Shown piece by piece: positions 27,248-36,196 of a DNA stretch of 64,000 nucleotides. The notes under the pieces were generated by a model. The model was not told the origin of the DNA and ran no database searches. It was given only the letters and a program-made list of their open reading frames with translations. The first letter of the stretch is position 1; each line of letters begins with the position of its first letter. Position numbers and translations under genes: made by a program. Source of the DNA: Akkermansia muciniphila (lineage in GTDB: Bacteria; Pseudomonadota; Gammaproteobacteria; Burkholderiales; Burkholderiaceae_C); contig CALQKH020000009.1 of the NCBI GenBank assembly GCA_943331105.2, forward strand, positions 62,001 to 126,000, in the 5' to 3' direction.

Positions 27248-28240
27248 ATGAAAAAACTCACACACATCGCTTTGGCCGCCACCCTAGCCTTATCAAGCCT
27301 GTCGGCCAGCGCGCAAACCTTGCTCAACGCCTCGTACGACGTGGCCCGCGAGTTCTACAAGGACTACAACGCCGCGTTTGTGGCGCATTACAAGAAGACC
27401 ACCGGCAAGGACGTGAAGATTGACCAAGCCCACGGCGGCTCCAGCGCCCAGGCGCGTGCCGTCAACGACGGGCTGGACGCCGATGTGGTGACCATGAACA
27501 CCACCACCGACGTGGACTTTTTGGCCGGCACCGGTGTGGTGGCCAAAGACTGGAACAAGCGCTTTGCGCACAACGCTTCGCCCACCACCTCGACCATGCT
27601 GTTCCTCACGCGCAATGGCAACCCCAAGGGCATCAAAGACTGGGACGACTTGGTCAAGCCCGGCATCAAGGTGATCATGGTCAACCCCAAGACCGGCGGC
27701 AACGGCCGCATGGCTTACATGGCTGCTTGGGGCTATGTCAAAAAGAAAGGCGGCTCGGACACCGAAGCTTCGGAATTTGTGAGCAAGCTCTACAAAAACG
27801 TGCCGGTTCTGGCCAAAGGCGGACGCGATGCGACCACCATCTTTTTGCAGCGCAACATCGGCGATGTGCTGATCACTTTTGAGTCCGAGGTCATCTCGGT
27901 AGACCGCGAATTTGGCACAGGCAAAGTCGACGCCATCCACCCATCCATCAGCATCGTCGCTGAAAACCCAGTGGCGGTTGTCGAGCGCACCGTGGCCAAA
28001 AAAGGGACGGGCGAGCTGGCCAAAGCCTATTTGGATTACCTGTATTCCGAAGAAGCCCAAGAAATCGCCGCCAAGCACGCCTTGCGTCCACGCAACGCTG
28101 CGGTGCTGAAAAAGCACGCCAACACCTTCAAGCCTTTGCAATTGTTCACCGTGAACGAGGTGTTTGGCTCCTTCGCCGATGCACAGCGCGTGCACTTCAA
28201 CGACGGCGGTTTGTTCGACAAAATTTACACCGTCAAATAA
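27248..28240 (+). CDS. Sulfate/thiosulfate ABC transporter substrate-binding protein (second copy)
   Basis: A 330-residue periplasmic binding protein, clearly homologous to the preceding one. It has a signal peptide (1-22, ending SASAQ), the opening LLNASYDVAREFYKDYNAAF, the anion site QAHGGSSAQARAVNDGLDADVV and the block NPKTGGNGRMAYMAAW. It differs at many positions and lies 9 bp before cysT, so this copy is the one tightly linked to the permease. Two binding proteins in series suggest different specificity (sulfate versus thiosulfate or other oxyanions) feeding one importer. Confidence 0.95.
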   Translation: MKKLTHIALAATLALSSLSASAQTLLNASYDVAREFYKDYNAAFVAHYKKTTGKDVKIDQAHGGSSAQARAVNDGLDADVVTMNTTTDVDFLAGTGVVAKDWNKRFAHNASPTTSTMLFLTRNGNPKGIKDWDDLVKPGIKVIMVNPKTGGNGRMAYMAAWGYVKKKGGSDTEASEFVSKLYKNVPVLAKGGRDATTIFLQRNIGDVLITFESEVISVDREFGTGKVDAIHPSISIVAENPVAVVERTVAKKGTGELAKAYLDYLYSEEAQEIAAKHALRPRNAAVLKKHANTFKPLQLFTVNEVFGSFADAQRVHFNDGGLFDKIYTVK

Positions 28241-28249
28241 GTTTTCCCC

Positions 28250-29113
28250 ATGTCTGCTTTGCCCATTGCGGCGACCGCCAAAAGGCGGTCGCCAGCCAGG
28301 GTGTTGCCCGGGTTCAACCTGACCCTGGGTTTCACCATTTTTTACTTGAGCCTGATCGTGCTGATACCCTTGTCGGCGCTGGTCTTCAAAACCTTCACCC
28401 TCACCTGGGAACAGTTTTGGGCCGCTGTCACGGGGCCCCGCGTCATGGCTTCGTATCGATTGACCTTTGGGGCATCGTTCATTGCAGCGCTGGTGAACGT
28501 CTTCTTTGGCCTCCTGATCGCATGGGTGTTGGTGCGCTATGACTTTTTTGGCAAAAAAGTTGTGGACGCACTGGTGGATTTGCCCTTTGCACTGCCCACT
28601 GCGGTGGCAGGCATCTCGCTCACCGCGCTGCTGGCGGGCAATGGTTGGGTGGGCCAATACCTGGAGCCGCTGGGCATTGAGCTGGCCTTCAACCCCAATG
28701 GCGTGGTGATCGCGCTCATCTTCATCGGTCTGCCCTTTGTGGTGCGCACGGTGCAGCCGGTGCTCGAAGACGCCGAAAAAGAACTGGAAGAAGCCGCCAC
28801 CTGCCTGGGTGCGACGCGCTGGCAAACCTTCAGCCGGGTCATTTTCCCGACCATTGCACCCGCGTTGCTGACGGGCTTTGCCATGGCATTTGCACGCGCC
28901 ATCGGCGAATACGGCTCGGTCATCTTCATTGCGGGCAACATGCCCATGGTGTCCGAGATCACGCCGCTCATCATCATCGGCAAGTTAGAGCAGTACGACT
29001 ACGCAGGCGCCACCGCCGTGGCCCTGGTGATGCTGGTGGTGTCGTTCATCTTGCTGCTGGTCATCAACGGCTTGCAAACCTGGCAACGCCGCCGCTCGGG
29101 AGCTGCATCATGA
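28250..29113 (+). CDS. cysT: Sulfate ABC transporter permease CysT
   Basis: A 287-residue inner-membrane permease (also called CysU) with six hydrophobic segments. The first is [20 protein letters not shown] at about 22-42. The cytoplasmic EAA loop that contacts CysA is seen in [28 protein letters not shown] (about 182-210). The family stretch [14 protein letters not shown] follows. It lies between the second binding protein and cysW, whose start overlaps its stop by 4 nt. Confidence 0.97.
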   Translation: MSALPIAATAKRRSPARVLPGFNLTLGFTIFYLSLIVLIPLSALVFKTFTLTWEQFWAAVTGPRVMASYRLTFGASFIAALVNVFFGLLIAWVLVRYDFFGKKVVDALVDLPFALPTAVAGISLTALLAGNGWVGQYLEPLGIELAFNPNGVVIALIFIGLPFVVRTVQPVLEDAEKELEEAATCLGATRWQTFSRVIFPTIAPALLTGFAMAFARAIGEYGSVIFIAGNMPMVSEITPLIIIGKLEQYDYAGATAVALVMLVVSFILLLVINGLQTWQRRRSGAAS

Positions 29114-30015
29114 GCACCACACTGAACTCACTGACTTCACCCCCCGCCAACAAAGTCCAAGCCGGCACCACCGAGGCCCGTTGGATTCGCCGCGGCCTGA
29201 TTGGCCTGGCCCTGTGCTTCATGTTTTTGTTTTTGGTCTTGCCGCTGGCTGCGGTGTTCACCGAAGCTTTGCGCAAAGGACTGGGCGCTTACCTCGAAGC
29301 ACTGAAAGAACCCGATACATGGTCTGCGATCCGATTGACCTTGATCACGGCTGCAGTGGCTGTGCCTCTGAACTTGGTGTTTGGCGTGGCTGCGGCTTGG
29401 GCTATCGCCAAATACGAGTTCTGGGGCAAATCGCTCTTGACCACATTGGTAGACCTGCCGTTTTCAGTCTCGCCCGTGGTGGCGGGCTTGGTGTATGTGC
29501 TGATGTTCGGGGCGCAAGGCTGGTTTGGCCCTTGGCTGCAAGCCAACGACATCAAGATCGTGTTCGCGGTGCCCGGCATCATTTTGGCCACGGTGTTTGT
29601 CACCTTCCCCTTCATTGCCCGCGAGTTGATTCCGCTCATGCAAGCCCAGGGCAACGACGAAGAACAAGCGGCCATCGTGCTAGGCGCGACCGGTTGGCAA
29701 ACCTTTTGGCGCGTGACGCTGCCCAACATCAAATGGGGCTTGCTGTACGGCGTCATCTTGTGCAATGCGCGGGCCATGGGCGAGTTTGGCGCGGTGTCGG
29801 TGGTGTCGGGGCACATCCGAGGGCAGACCAACACCATGCCGCTGCACGTCGAGATCCTTTACAACGAATACCAGTCAGTGGCCGCGTTTGCGGTGGCATC
29901 GCTGCTGGCCTTGCTGGCCTTGGTCACCTTGGCCGTCAAGTCCTTCATCGAATGGCGGCATGAAAAAGAGCTGAGCGCTTCGGCCAACACGCCGCCTGAG
30001 CGGCCTACACCCTGA
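29110..30015 (+). CDS. cysW: Sulfate ABC transporter permease CysW
   Basis: The 301-residue partner permease of CysT. Six membrane segments are visible, beginning at about 35-58 ([21 protein letters not shown]). The EAA-type loop reads [24 protein letters not shown], and the CysW signature [28 protein letters not shown] is intact. It overlaps cysT by 4 nt (ATGA) and is 27 bp before cysA. The N-terminus has a hydrophilic extension of about 30 residues before the first helix. Confidence 0.97.
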   Translation: MSTTLNSLTSPPANKVQAGTTEARWIRRGLIGLALCFMFLFLVLPLAAVFTEALRKGLGAYLEALKEPDTWSAIRLTLITAAVAVPLNLVFGVAAAWAIAKYEFWGKSLLTTLVDLPFSVSPVVAGLVYVLMFGAQGWFGPWLQANDIKIVFAVPGIILATVFVTFPFIARELIPLMQAQGNDEEQAAIVLGATGWQTFWRVTLPNIKWGLLYGVILCNARAMGEFGAVSVVSGHIRGQTNTMPLHVEILYNEYQSVAAFAVASLLALLALVTLAVKSFIEWRHEKELSASANTPPERPTP

Positions 30016-30042
30016 AACACCTCTTTGACAACGGTTTGAACC

Positions 30043-31137
30043 ATGAGCATCGAAATTCGCAACATCGACAAACAGTTTGGTGACTTCACGGCACTGAACA
30101 ACGTCAGCCTCGACATCGAGTCGGGCGAACTCGTCGCCTTGCTGGGGCCGTCTGGCTGCGGAAAGACCACCCTGCTACGCATCATCGCGGGGCTAGAGAC
30201 GGCCGACCAAGGCACCATCGCATTCAGTGGCGAGGACACCACCCATGTGCATGTGCGCGAGCGCCAAGTAGGCTTTGTGTTCCAGCACTACGCGCTTTTC
30301 CGCCACATGACGGTGTTCGAAAATGTGGCCTTTGGCCTGCGCGTCAAGCCGCGCCACCAGCGCCCCAGCGAATCCGAAATCAAGCGTAAAGTGCATGAAC
30401 TTTTGAGCTTGGTGCAACTCGACTGGTTGGCTGACCGTTACCCCTCACAGTTGTCCGGCGGTCAGCGCCAACGCATTGCATTGGCGCGTGCGCTGGCGGT
30501 AGAGCCCAAGGTGCTGCTGCTCGACGAACCGTTTGGCGCACTGGATGCCAAGGTGCGAAAAGAGCTGCGCCGCTGGTTGCGCCGTCTGCACGACGAGTTG
30601 CACGTGACCAGCATCTTTGTGACCCACGACCAAGAAGAAGCGCTGGAAGTGGCGGACCGCGTGGTGCTGATGAACAAGGGCAACATCGAGCAAATCGGCT
30701 CGCCCCAGCAGGTGTGGGACCACCCAGCCAGCCCCTTTGTGTATGGCTTTTTGGGCGATGTGAACCTGTTCCATGGCCGCGCCCACGAAGGCGAGATGCT
30801 GATAGGCGCTGACCAGCATGCCATCCGCCTGGCAAGTCCGGAACACGGCCAAGTGCAAGACGCCAAGGCCTTTGCCTATGTGCGCCCGCACGACCTGGAT
30901 GTCACGCGTTTCACGCCGGGCACCGCCCACACCGGCATCGTGGCCAAGCTGACCCGCGCCATCGTGGTCGGACCCGTGGCACGCCTTGAACTCGAACCCG
31001 TCGAAGCTGGCATGTTCGGCAAAGATGCGGTCATTGAGGCGCAGTTGTCGGCCTCGCAATTCCGCCAGCAAAACTTCAAAGAAGGCGAGACGCTGGTGCT
31101 GACACCGCGCAAAGCACGGGTGTTTGTGGAAGGGTGA
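30043..31137 (+). CDS. cysA: Sulfate ABC transporter ATP-binding protein CysA
   Basis: The 364-residue ATPase of the importer. It carries Walker [10 protein letters not shown] (35-43), the Q-loop in [11 protein letters not shown], the signature LSGGQRQR, Walker [13 protein letters not shown] and the switch histidine in [10 protein letters not shown]. The C-terminal 120 residues form a TOBE-like regulatory domain. It completes the operon sbp-sbp2-cysT-cysW-cysA. No rho-independent terminator is evident after the stop. Confidence 0.97.
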   Translation: MSIEIRNIDKQFGDFTALNNVSLDIESGELVALLGPSGCGKTTLLRIIAGLETADQGTIAFSGEDTTHVHVRERQVGFVFQHYALFRHMTVFENVAFGLRVKPRHQRPSESEIKRKVHELLSLVQLDWLADRYPSQLSGGQRQRIALARALAVEPKVLLLDEPFGALDAKVRKELRRWLRRLHDELHVTSIFVTHDQEEALEVADRVVLMNKGNIEQIGSPQQVWDHPASPFVYGFLGDVNLFHGRAHEGEMLIGADQHAIRLASPEHGQVQDAKAFAYVRPHDLDVTRFTPGTAHTGIVAKLTRAIVVGPVARLELEPVEAGMFGKDAVIEAQLSASQFRQQNFKEGETLVLTPRKARVFVEG

Positions 31138-31202
31138 TTCCAAAACAGCCACGCCTTTGGACGCGGGTCAGTCCGTTTTGAAAGCGTCTTCGGGTAAGCT
31201 TT

Positions 31203-31226
31203 GCAGATCACTTTTTAAGGATCTGC
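31203..31226 (+). promoter_or_regulatory. Inverted repeat enclosing the phaM ribosome-binding site
   Basis: Perfect 7-bp arms GCAGATC (31203-31209) and GATCTGC (31220-31226) sit one base before the phaM ATG (31228). The Shine-Dalgarno AAGGA (31217-31221) lies in the loop and the first bases of the right arm. It could be an mRNA hairpin masking the ribosome-binding site or a DNA operator. Only the symmetry is seen. Confidence 0.45.
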
Positions 31227-31227
31227 C

Positions 31228-32037
31228 ATGAGCGAGCCTTCTGCCTTCGGCTTTGGCCAATTTGTGCCGGGCTTTGACTTTTTACAAAACCTGTCCAAAA
31301 CCGCATCGGCTGCCCAACCCTCTGCAGCTGGCGGCATGCCAGGCATGGCCAGTTGGGTCGCCCCCACGCTCAGCATCGAAGACATCGACAAGCGCATCCA
31401 AGAATTGAAGTCGGTGTTGTTTTGGTTGGAACAAAACACCACGGCGCTGAAAGCCACCATCCAAGCGATGGAAGTGCAAAAGATGACCTTGACCACCCTG
31501 CAAAGCATGAACGTCAACATGGCCGATTTGGCCAAAGCGTTCACGGCCAAGCCCCCGGTCAGTGAGCCCGCACAGGCCGCACCCTCAGGCACCGCCAGCG
31601 CAGCCAAGTCTTCGCTGTTCAGCCCCAAGCCTGAGTCTCAAGCGGTCCCCCCACAGTCCGCGCCAAGCGAAGCCCCCAAGGAAGAGGCAAGCCCGGCCAG
31701 CGAAGCCAAGACCACTGCCTCTGCGAGTGAGCCTGCCGTGGACCCGATGCAATGGTGGGGCGCGTTGACACAGCAGTTTCAGGGTATTGCCGCCGCCGCT
31801 TTGAAAGACGTAGCGGGCGAAGCCATGAAGGCCGGCATGCGCGCCAAAAACGCCACGGCCAAAGCGCCCCGCAAGCCCGGTGCGTCTTCGGCCACCGCTC
31901 GGGGGCAAGGCGCCAAGCCCTCGTCTGCGAAACCTGCCAAACCAGCTGTGACTGCCAAATCGGTCAGGCCCGTCTCGGTCAAAAAATCAGCGGCCAAGCC
32001 AGCCACTCGGGCTGCGCGCAAAACCGCTCTGAAATGA
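31228..32037 (+). CDS. phaM: PhaM-type polyhydroxyalkanoate granule regulatory protein
   Basis: PhaM activates PHB synthase PhaC and tethers PHB granules to the nucleoid so that they segregate at division. The 269-residue protein has the family N-terminus (FGFGQFVPGFDFLQNLSK) and the conserved core WVAPTLSIEDIDKRIQELKSV, LFWLEQNTTALKATIQAME and MTLTTLQSMNVNMADLAK (to about residue 110). A long Ala/Pro/Ser-rich linker and a Lys/Ala-rich C-terminus (from about 205, ending RAARKTALK) resemble histone H1 and would bind DNA. This implies that the organism stores PHB, although phaCAB are not in this window. Confidence 0.88.
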   Translation: MSEPSAFGFGQFVPGFDFLQNLSKTASAAQPSAAGGMPGMASWVAPTLSIEDIDKRIQELKSVLFWLEQNTTALKATIQAMEVQKMTLTTLQSMNVNMADLAKAFTAKPPVSEPAQAAPSGTASAAKSSLFSPKPESQAVPPQSAPSEAPKEEASPASEAKTTASASEPAVDPMQWWGALTQQFQGIAAAALKDVAGEAMKAGMRAKNATAKAPRKPGASSATARGQGAKPSSAKPAKPAVTAKSVRPVSVKKSAAKPATRAARKTALK

Positions 32038-32044
32038 ATTGCCT

Positions 32045-33292
32045 ATGAAGTTGTTTCCCTGTGGCCACGCCACGCACCCACAGTGGCGCATGGCTACGGG
32101 CTTGGTATTGGCTCAATTACAAGCCCAAATGGCGCTGCCCGACTACGCCACTCAGCCTCGCTTGGGCCTGTTGTACATCACCGACCATTACGCGCCGCAC
32201 GCGCAGGCGCTGCTGGACCATTTGCGGCAGGCCTTGCCCGGTGTGCCCGACTGGGCGGGCACGGTGGGCATCGGTGTGGCGGTCAACAACGCCGAATACT
32301 TTGACGAACCCGCCATGGCACTCATGCTGTGCGACCTGACGCCCGAGCAATACCGGGTGTTTTCTGGCGTGTCGCCTCTGCCTGCGGCATGGGCCGATGC
32401 GGCACTGGTGCACGCAGATCCGAACACCCCCGACCTGGCCGAGCTGATCACAGAAATGGCGGGCCGCACGCAGCAAGGCTATTTGTTTGGCGGCCTCAGT
32501 GCCAGCCGCACGCGCAACATGCAGTTCGCCGTGCGTGCCGAAGATGCCGGCGGATCAGAAGTCAACGGCGGCGTGCTCGAAGGCGGCTTGAGCGGCGTCG
32601 CTTTTTCGCGAGATGTCTCTTTGATCTCTCGCGTCACGCAGGGCTGTCAGCCGGTTTCCCCTGAGCGGGAAATCACCCAATCCGAAGGGCATGTGGCGCT
32701 GCAACTGGCGGGCCAACCTGCACTCGATGTGATGCTGGCCGACTTGGGCATCAGCCTGAGCGAGCCCCAAAAAGCCATTGCCGTGGTGCGCTCCACTTTG
32801 GTGGGCTTGAGCGCGGCCGGGCATTCTGGCGTGGGCCGAACCGGCCATTTGGGCAACGATGTGCGTGTACGGCACATCATTGGGCTGGACCCTTTGCGCC
32901 AAGGTGTGGCTGTTGCAGAAAACCTGGAACCCGGCATGCTGCTCACCTTTTGCCGCCGCGATGTGCAGGCCGCACGGGCCGACTTGGTGCGTGTGTGCGC
33001 CGAAATCCGCGAAGAATTAGAACCCGAGACACTGTCAATCGAAGCCATCCATGCACTCAGCGACAACCCCTTGCCCACACTGCCCACTTCGGGTTCACGC
33101 ATCGCCGGGGCGGTGTATGTGAGCTGTACCGGGCGCGGCGGCCCGCATTTTGGGGGGCCAAGCGCCGAGTTACAAATCATTCGCCACGCTTTGGGCGATG
33201 TGCCCTTGGTGGGCTTTTTCGCTGCAGGCGAAATCGCCCGCAACCAGCTGTACGGCTACACCGGGGTGTTGACGGTGTTCACGACCCCCTGA
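32045..33292 (+). CDS. FIST domain sensory protein
   Basis: A 415-residue protein with the FIST_N domain (about 30-230, including ADAALVHADPNTPDLAELI and GYLFGGLSASRTRNMQF) and the FIST_C domain (about 235-395, ending GPHFGGPSAELQIIRHALGDVPLVGFFAAGEIARN). FIST proteins bind small molecules, possibly amino acids, and often feed into signalling, but this one has no kinase or output domain attached. I chose the ATG at 32045 over a TTG at 32039. It follows phaM by 7 bp, so they are probably one transcript. Confidence 0.88.
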   Translation: MKLFPCGHATHPQWRMATGLVLAQLQAQMALPDYATQPRLGLLYITDHYAPHAQALLDHLRQALPGVPDWAGTVGIGVAVNNAEYFDEPAMALMLCDLTPEQYRVFSGVSPLPAAWADAALVHADPNTPDLAELITEMAGRTQQGYLFGGLSASRTRNMQFAVRAEDAGGSEVNGGVLEGGLSGVAFSRDVSLISRVTQGCQPVSPEREITQSEGHVALQLAGQPALDVMLADLGISLSEPQKAIAVVRSTLVGLSAAGHSGVGRTGHLGNDVRVRHIIGLDPLRQGVAVAENLEPGMLLTFCRRDVQAARADLVRVCAEIREELEPETLSIEAIHALSDNPLPTLPTSGSRIAGAVYVSCTGRGGPHFGGPSAELQIIRHALGDVPLVGFFAAGEIARNQLYGYTGVLTVFTTP

Positions 33293-33325
33293 GCCAAGGG
33301 GCCGCTCAGACCCATAAAGCTCAAA

Positions 33326-34234
33326 TCACGCCTGAGGCCATTTGCGGCGGCCCACTTCCTGGATCATGTGCTTTTTGAAAGCCAGCGCCAAAGGCGATAA
33401 CTTTTTACTCGCCGGGTACACGATGTGCCAAGCCGACGACACCGGAAAGCCTTCGATGTCAATCACACTCACACCGTTTTCTTTTTTGTGCCCGTGCAAA
33501 GCATGGCGTGACACCACGCCCAAGCCCAAGCCTCCGGCCACCGACTCCTTGACCGCTTCGTTGCTGCCCAACTCCAATCGGATGTCGGGGCGGAACTTCA
33601 TCTTACGGAAAAACTGATCGGCGGCCATGCGGGTGCCTGAGCCCTTTTCGCGCACGATGAAACGGCGCTGCGTTAACTCATACAGACCCACCTGTGTGCG
33701 TTTGGCCAAAGGGTCGGCGTTGGGTGCGATGAGCACAATCGGGTTCGGCATGAAAGCCTCGTCGCCCAAATCCATGTCTTTGGGAGGCATGGACATGATG
33801 TACAGGTCATCGAGGTTTTCACGCAATCGGTGCACCACGCCATCGCGGTTCAAAATTTCAAGAGACACGTCGATGGCCGGATGTTTGGTGCAAAAACTGC
33901 CAATCAAATGCGGCATGAAGTACTTGGCCGTGCTCACCACCGCCACCCGCAACTTGCCCCGAGACAGGCCCTTGGCCGCATCGACGTTTTGCTCAAAAGC
34001 GTCCCACGTCTGGGCCACCGCACGCGCGGTGACCGCCAGTTCTTTACCCACCTCTGTGAGGTAAATCTTTTTACCAATCACCTCGTAAAGCGCCAGGCCC
34101 ACCGACAAGCTCATCTCCTTGAGCTGCATCGAGGCGGTGGGTTGGGTCACATGCATCACCTTAGCCGCCGCACTCACACTGCCCGTTTCGGCCAAGGCCA
34201 AGAACAAACGCAATTGACGAAACGTGACATTCAT
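33326..34234 (-). CDS. LysR-family regulator, CbbR-like
   Basis: A 302-residue regulator with the LysR winged helix (2-60, FRQLRLFLALAETGSVSAAAK and TQPTASMQLKEM) and a substrate-binding domain (about 90-295). The N-terminal pattern is closest to CbbR/CmpR-type regulators of carbon fixation and bicarbonate uptake. It is divergent from the bicarbonate transporter gene with an 83-bp shared promoter gap. Control of sbtA by a Calvin-cycle or carbon-status ligand is therefore likely, though inferred. Confidence 0.9.
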   Translation of the reverse strand: MNVTFRQLRLFLALAETGSVSAAAKVMHVTQPTASMQLKEMSLSVGLALYEVIGKKIYLTEVGKELAVTARAVAQTWDAFEQNVDAAKGLSRGKLRVAVVSTAKYFMPHLIGSFCTKHPAIDVSLEILNRDGVVHRLRENLDDLYIMSMPPKDMDLGDEAFMPNPIVLIAPNADPLAKRTQVGLYELTQRRFIVREKGSGTRMAADQFFRKMKFRPDIRLELGSNEAVKESVAGGLGLGVVSRHALHGHKKENGVSVIDIEGFPVSSAWHIVYPASKKLSPLALAFKKHMIQEVGRRKWPQA

Positions 34235-34244
34235 AGACTTTTAC

Positions 34245-34263
34245 CTATAGCTGAGCTTATAAG
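34245..34263. promoter_or_regulatory. Candidate LysR operator between the CbbR-like gene and sbtA
   Basis: AT-rich dyads CTATAG (34245-34250) and CTTATAAG (34256-34263) lie just upstream of the sbtA -35 box and 11 bp before the start codon of the divergent LysR gene. The location suits a LysR recognition and activation site. Assignment is by position and symmetry only. Confidence 0.4.
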
Positions 34264-34270
34264 AATCGAT

Positions 34271-34299
34271 TTTACAAGACGCCTACAAGTTTTTAAGAT
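34271..34299 (+). promoter_or_regulatory. Sigma-70-type promoter of sbtA
   Basis: TTTACA (34271-34276), a 17-bp spacer and TAAGAT (34294-34299) form a good housekeeping promoter. It is followed by an AAGGA Shine-Dalgarno (34306-34310) and the sbtA ATG at 34318. The short leader leaves no room for a riboswitch. Confidence 0.55.
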
Positions 34300-34317
34300 C
34301 GTGCCAAGGAATAACCA

Positions 34318-35310
34318 ATGCAAAACCTGATCGATCCTGCGATTCTCTTTTTCATCTTTGGCGTGCTGGCTGGCACCGTCAAATCGAATCTTGAAATCCC
34401 CCCCGCCATTTCCCGCTTCTTGTCGCTCTACCTGTTGATGGCTTTGGGCCTCAAAGGCGGCTTTGCACTTTCACAGTCAGGCTTGACCGCCAATGTGGGC
34501 ATCAGTCTGGCCGCCGCCGTCGGGCTGGCCATCGTCATCCCCTTGATCGGCTACGCCATCTTGCGCCGCTTTGTGTCTGGTTTTGATGCCGCTGCGGTCG
34601 CCGCCACCTATGGGTCGGTCAGTGCGGTCACTTTTGTCACCGCTGTTCAATTCTTGGAAAATCAAGACATTGCCTATGGCGGCCACATGGCTGCGGCGAT
34701 GGCCTTGATGGAGTCACCCGCCATCATCTTGGCCGTGGTGTTTGCCAACTCGTTGCGACAAAAAGCGGCCAAGGGCTCAGTGCCCTCAGCCGACAGCGCA
34801 CCCGCACCCAAAACCGGTGTCTCGGTCGGCAAAATCCTTCACGAGTCCTTCACCGACGGCGCGCAATTGCTGCTGCTGGGCGCGATGGCGATTGGCATGA
34901 TCACTGGCGACGCAGGCAAATCCGCCATGCAACCCTTCTCGGTCGACTTGTTCAAGGGCATGCTGGCTTTCTTCTTGCTCGACATGGGCTTGATGGCGGC
35001 CCGCAACCTGCCGCAGGTCAAAGGCAAGTCGCCTGTGTTGGTGGCCTACGCCATTGTGGGCCCCATCGTGCACGCCACAATGGCTTTGGGCCTGGCATTT
35101 CTGCTAAATTTATCGGCTGGTGATGGTGCCCTGCTCATGGTCTTGGCGGCCAGTGCGTCTTACATTGCGGTTCCAGCGGTGCTGCGGTACGCACTGCCCG
35201 AGGCCAACCCTTCCCTTTATTTCGGTTTGAGTCTGGGCATCACCTTTCCCCTGAACATTGTGTTCGGAATCCCCATTTATGTGGCTGTAGCCCAAGGGGT
35301 TCTGATGTAA
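34318..35310 (+). CDS. sbtA: Sodium-dependent bicarbonate transporter SbtA
   Basis: A 330-residue inner-membrane symporter of the SbtA family, importing bicarbonate with sodium. About ten hydrophobic helices in two inverted halves are visible. Family stretches are LIDPAILFFIFGVLAGTVKSNLEIP at the N-terminus, YGSVSAVTFVTAVQFLE near residue 100, and ASASYIAVPAVLRYALPEANPSLYF near 280. The halves are joined by a hydrophilic loop at about 150-175. The cyanobacterial partner SbtB (PII-like) is absent here. A CbbR-like regulator is divergent, and a DUF6671 protein follows after 7 bp. Confidence 0.92.
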   Translation: MQNLIDPAILFFIFGVLAGTVKSNLEIPPAISRFLSLYLLMALGLKGGFALSQSGLTANVGISLAAAVGLAIVIPLIGYAILRRFVSGFDAAAVAATYGSVSAVTFVTAVQFLENQDIAYGGHMAAAMALMESPAIILAVVFANSLRQKAAKGSVPSADSAPAPKTGVSVGKILHESFTDGAQLLLLGAMAIGMITGDAGKSAMQPFSVDLFKGMLAFFLLDMGLMAARNLPQVKGKSPVLVAYAIVGPIVHATMALGLAFLLNLSAGDGALLMVLAASASYIAVPAVLRYALPEANPSLYFGLSLGITFPLNIVFGIPIYVAVAQGVLM

Positions 35311-35317
35311 GGTTGGC

Positions 35318-36175
35318 ATGAGCAGATTGAAAGAGAGCCCTTATCTGGCTCGCCGCGTTGCGTTTCTCACGCAACACGGCAAACAAGATTTGGTCAAAGC
35401 CCCCCTAGAGTTGGCGTTGGGCTGTGAACTGGTTCACACCGACGCCTATGACACCGACCAGTTGGGCACCTTCACCCGCGAAATCGCCCGGCCAGGCTCC
35501 CAACTGGATGCAGCACGCCGCAAAGCCGAGATCGGAATGGCCCTGACCAGCGCACCAGTCGGCTTGGCCAGCGAAGGCACTTTCGGCACGGATCCATTTG
35601 GCGGCTTCATGCCATGGAACACTGAACTTCTTTTATGGGTCGACCCCGCACACCAACTCGAGGTGACCGGCATTGCTCAAGGCCCTGCTCAAAGCCTGCA
35701 CAGAACCGTCACCAGCTTGGAAGCGTTGAGGCGCTTTGCCCAAGACGCCAAGTTTCCAGAGCACCAGTTGGTGATGCGCCCAGAACACGAGGACCATTTG
35801 CAGATCGTCAAAAACATCCATGACGAACAAACACTCGTTCGGACATTTGCAGAGCTTCAAGCCCAGTCGGCCAATGGCATGGTGTTTGTCGAAAACGACT
35901 TGCGCGCGTTTTGTAACCCCACAAGGCAGGAACTCATCCGCAAGGCTTGCGACGATTTGATCAGCAAGCTGCAGTCTCAATGTCCACAATGCCAAAGCCC
36001 TGGCTTCTGGATTCAATCTCGAATAGCGGGTTTGCCATGCAGCGCCTGCGGCCAAAAAACGCGGCTGCCGATTGCACAGGTGTGGCACTGCAAGACTTGC
36101 CAACACGAAGAGCAACGCCCCTTGTCTTCAGCCGCCTGGGCTGACCCAAGCCGCTGCGACTTTTGTAACCCTTGA
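35318..36175 (+). CDS. DUF6671-like protein with C-terminal double zinc ribbon
   Basis: A 285-residue protein of unknown function. The N-terminal 210 residues show RRVAFLTQHGKQDLVKAPL, then YDTDQLGTFTREIARPGSQLDAARRKAE and ASEGTFGTDPFGGFMPWNTELLLWVD, blocks typical of DUF6671. The C-terminal tail has four Cys-x2-Cys pairs (222/225, 241/244, 258/261, 280/283), enough for two zinc sites. It begins 7 bp after sbtA, so co-transcription with the bicarbonate transporter is almost certain. Whether it regulates SbtA, as SbtB does in cyanobacteria, cannot be decided from sequence. I am sure it is a real gene, less sure of the family name. Confidence 0.75.
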   Translation: MSRLKESPYLARRVAFLTQHGKQDLVKAPLELALGCELVHTDAYDTDQLGTFTREIARPGSQLDAARRKAEIGMALTSAPVGLASEGTFGTDPFGGFMPWNTELLLWVDPAHQLEVTGIAQGPAQSLHRTVTSLEALRRFAQDAKFPEHQLVMRPEHEDHLQIVKNIHDEQTLVRTFAELQAQSANGMVFVENDLRAFCNPTRQELIRKACDDLISKLQSQCPQCQSPGFWIQSRIAGLPCSACGQKTRLPIAQVWHCKTCQHEEQRPLSSAAWADPSRCDFCNP

Positions 36176-36196
36176 TGCCTGGCGCCTAGGCCAAGC

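Noticed and set aside
27293..28825. A 510-codon minus-strand frame across the second sulfate-binding gene and cysT
   Set aside because: Spans two well-defined plus-strand genes; composition is His/Gln/Gly-rich, typical of antisense frames at high GC.
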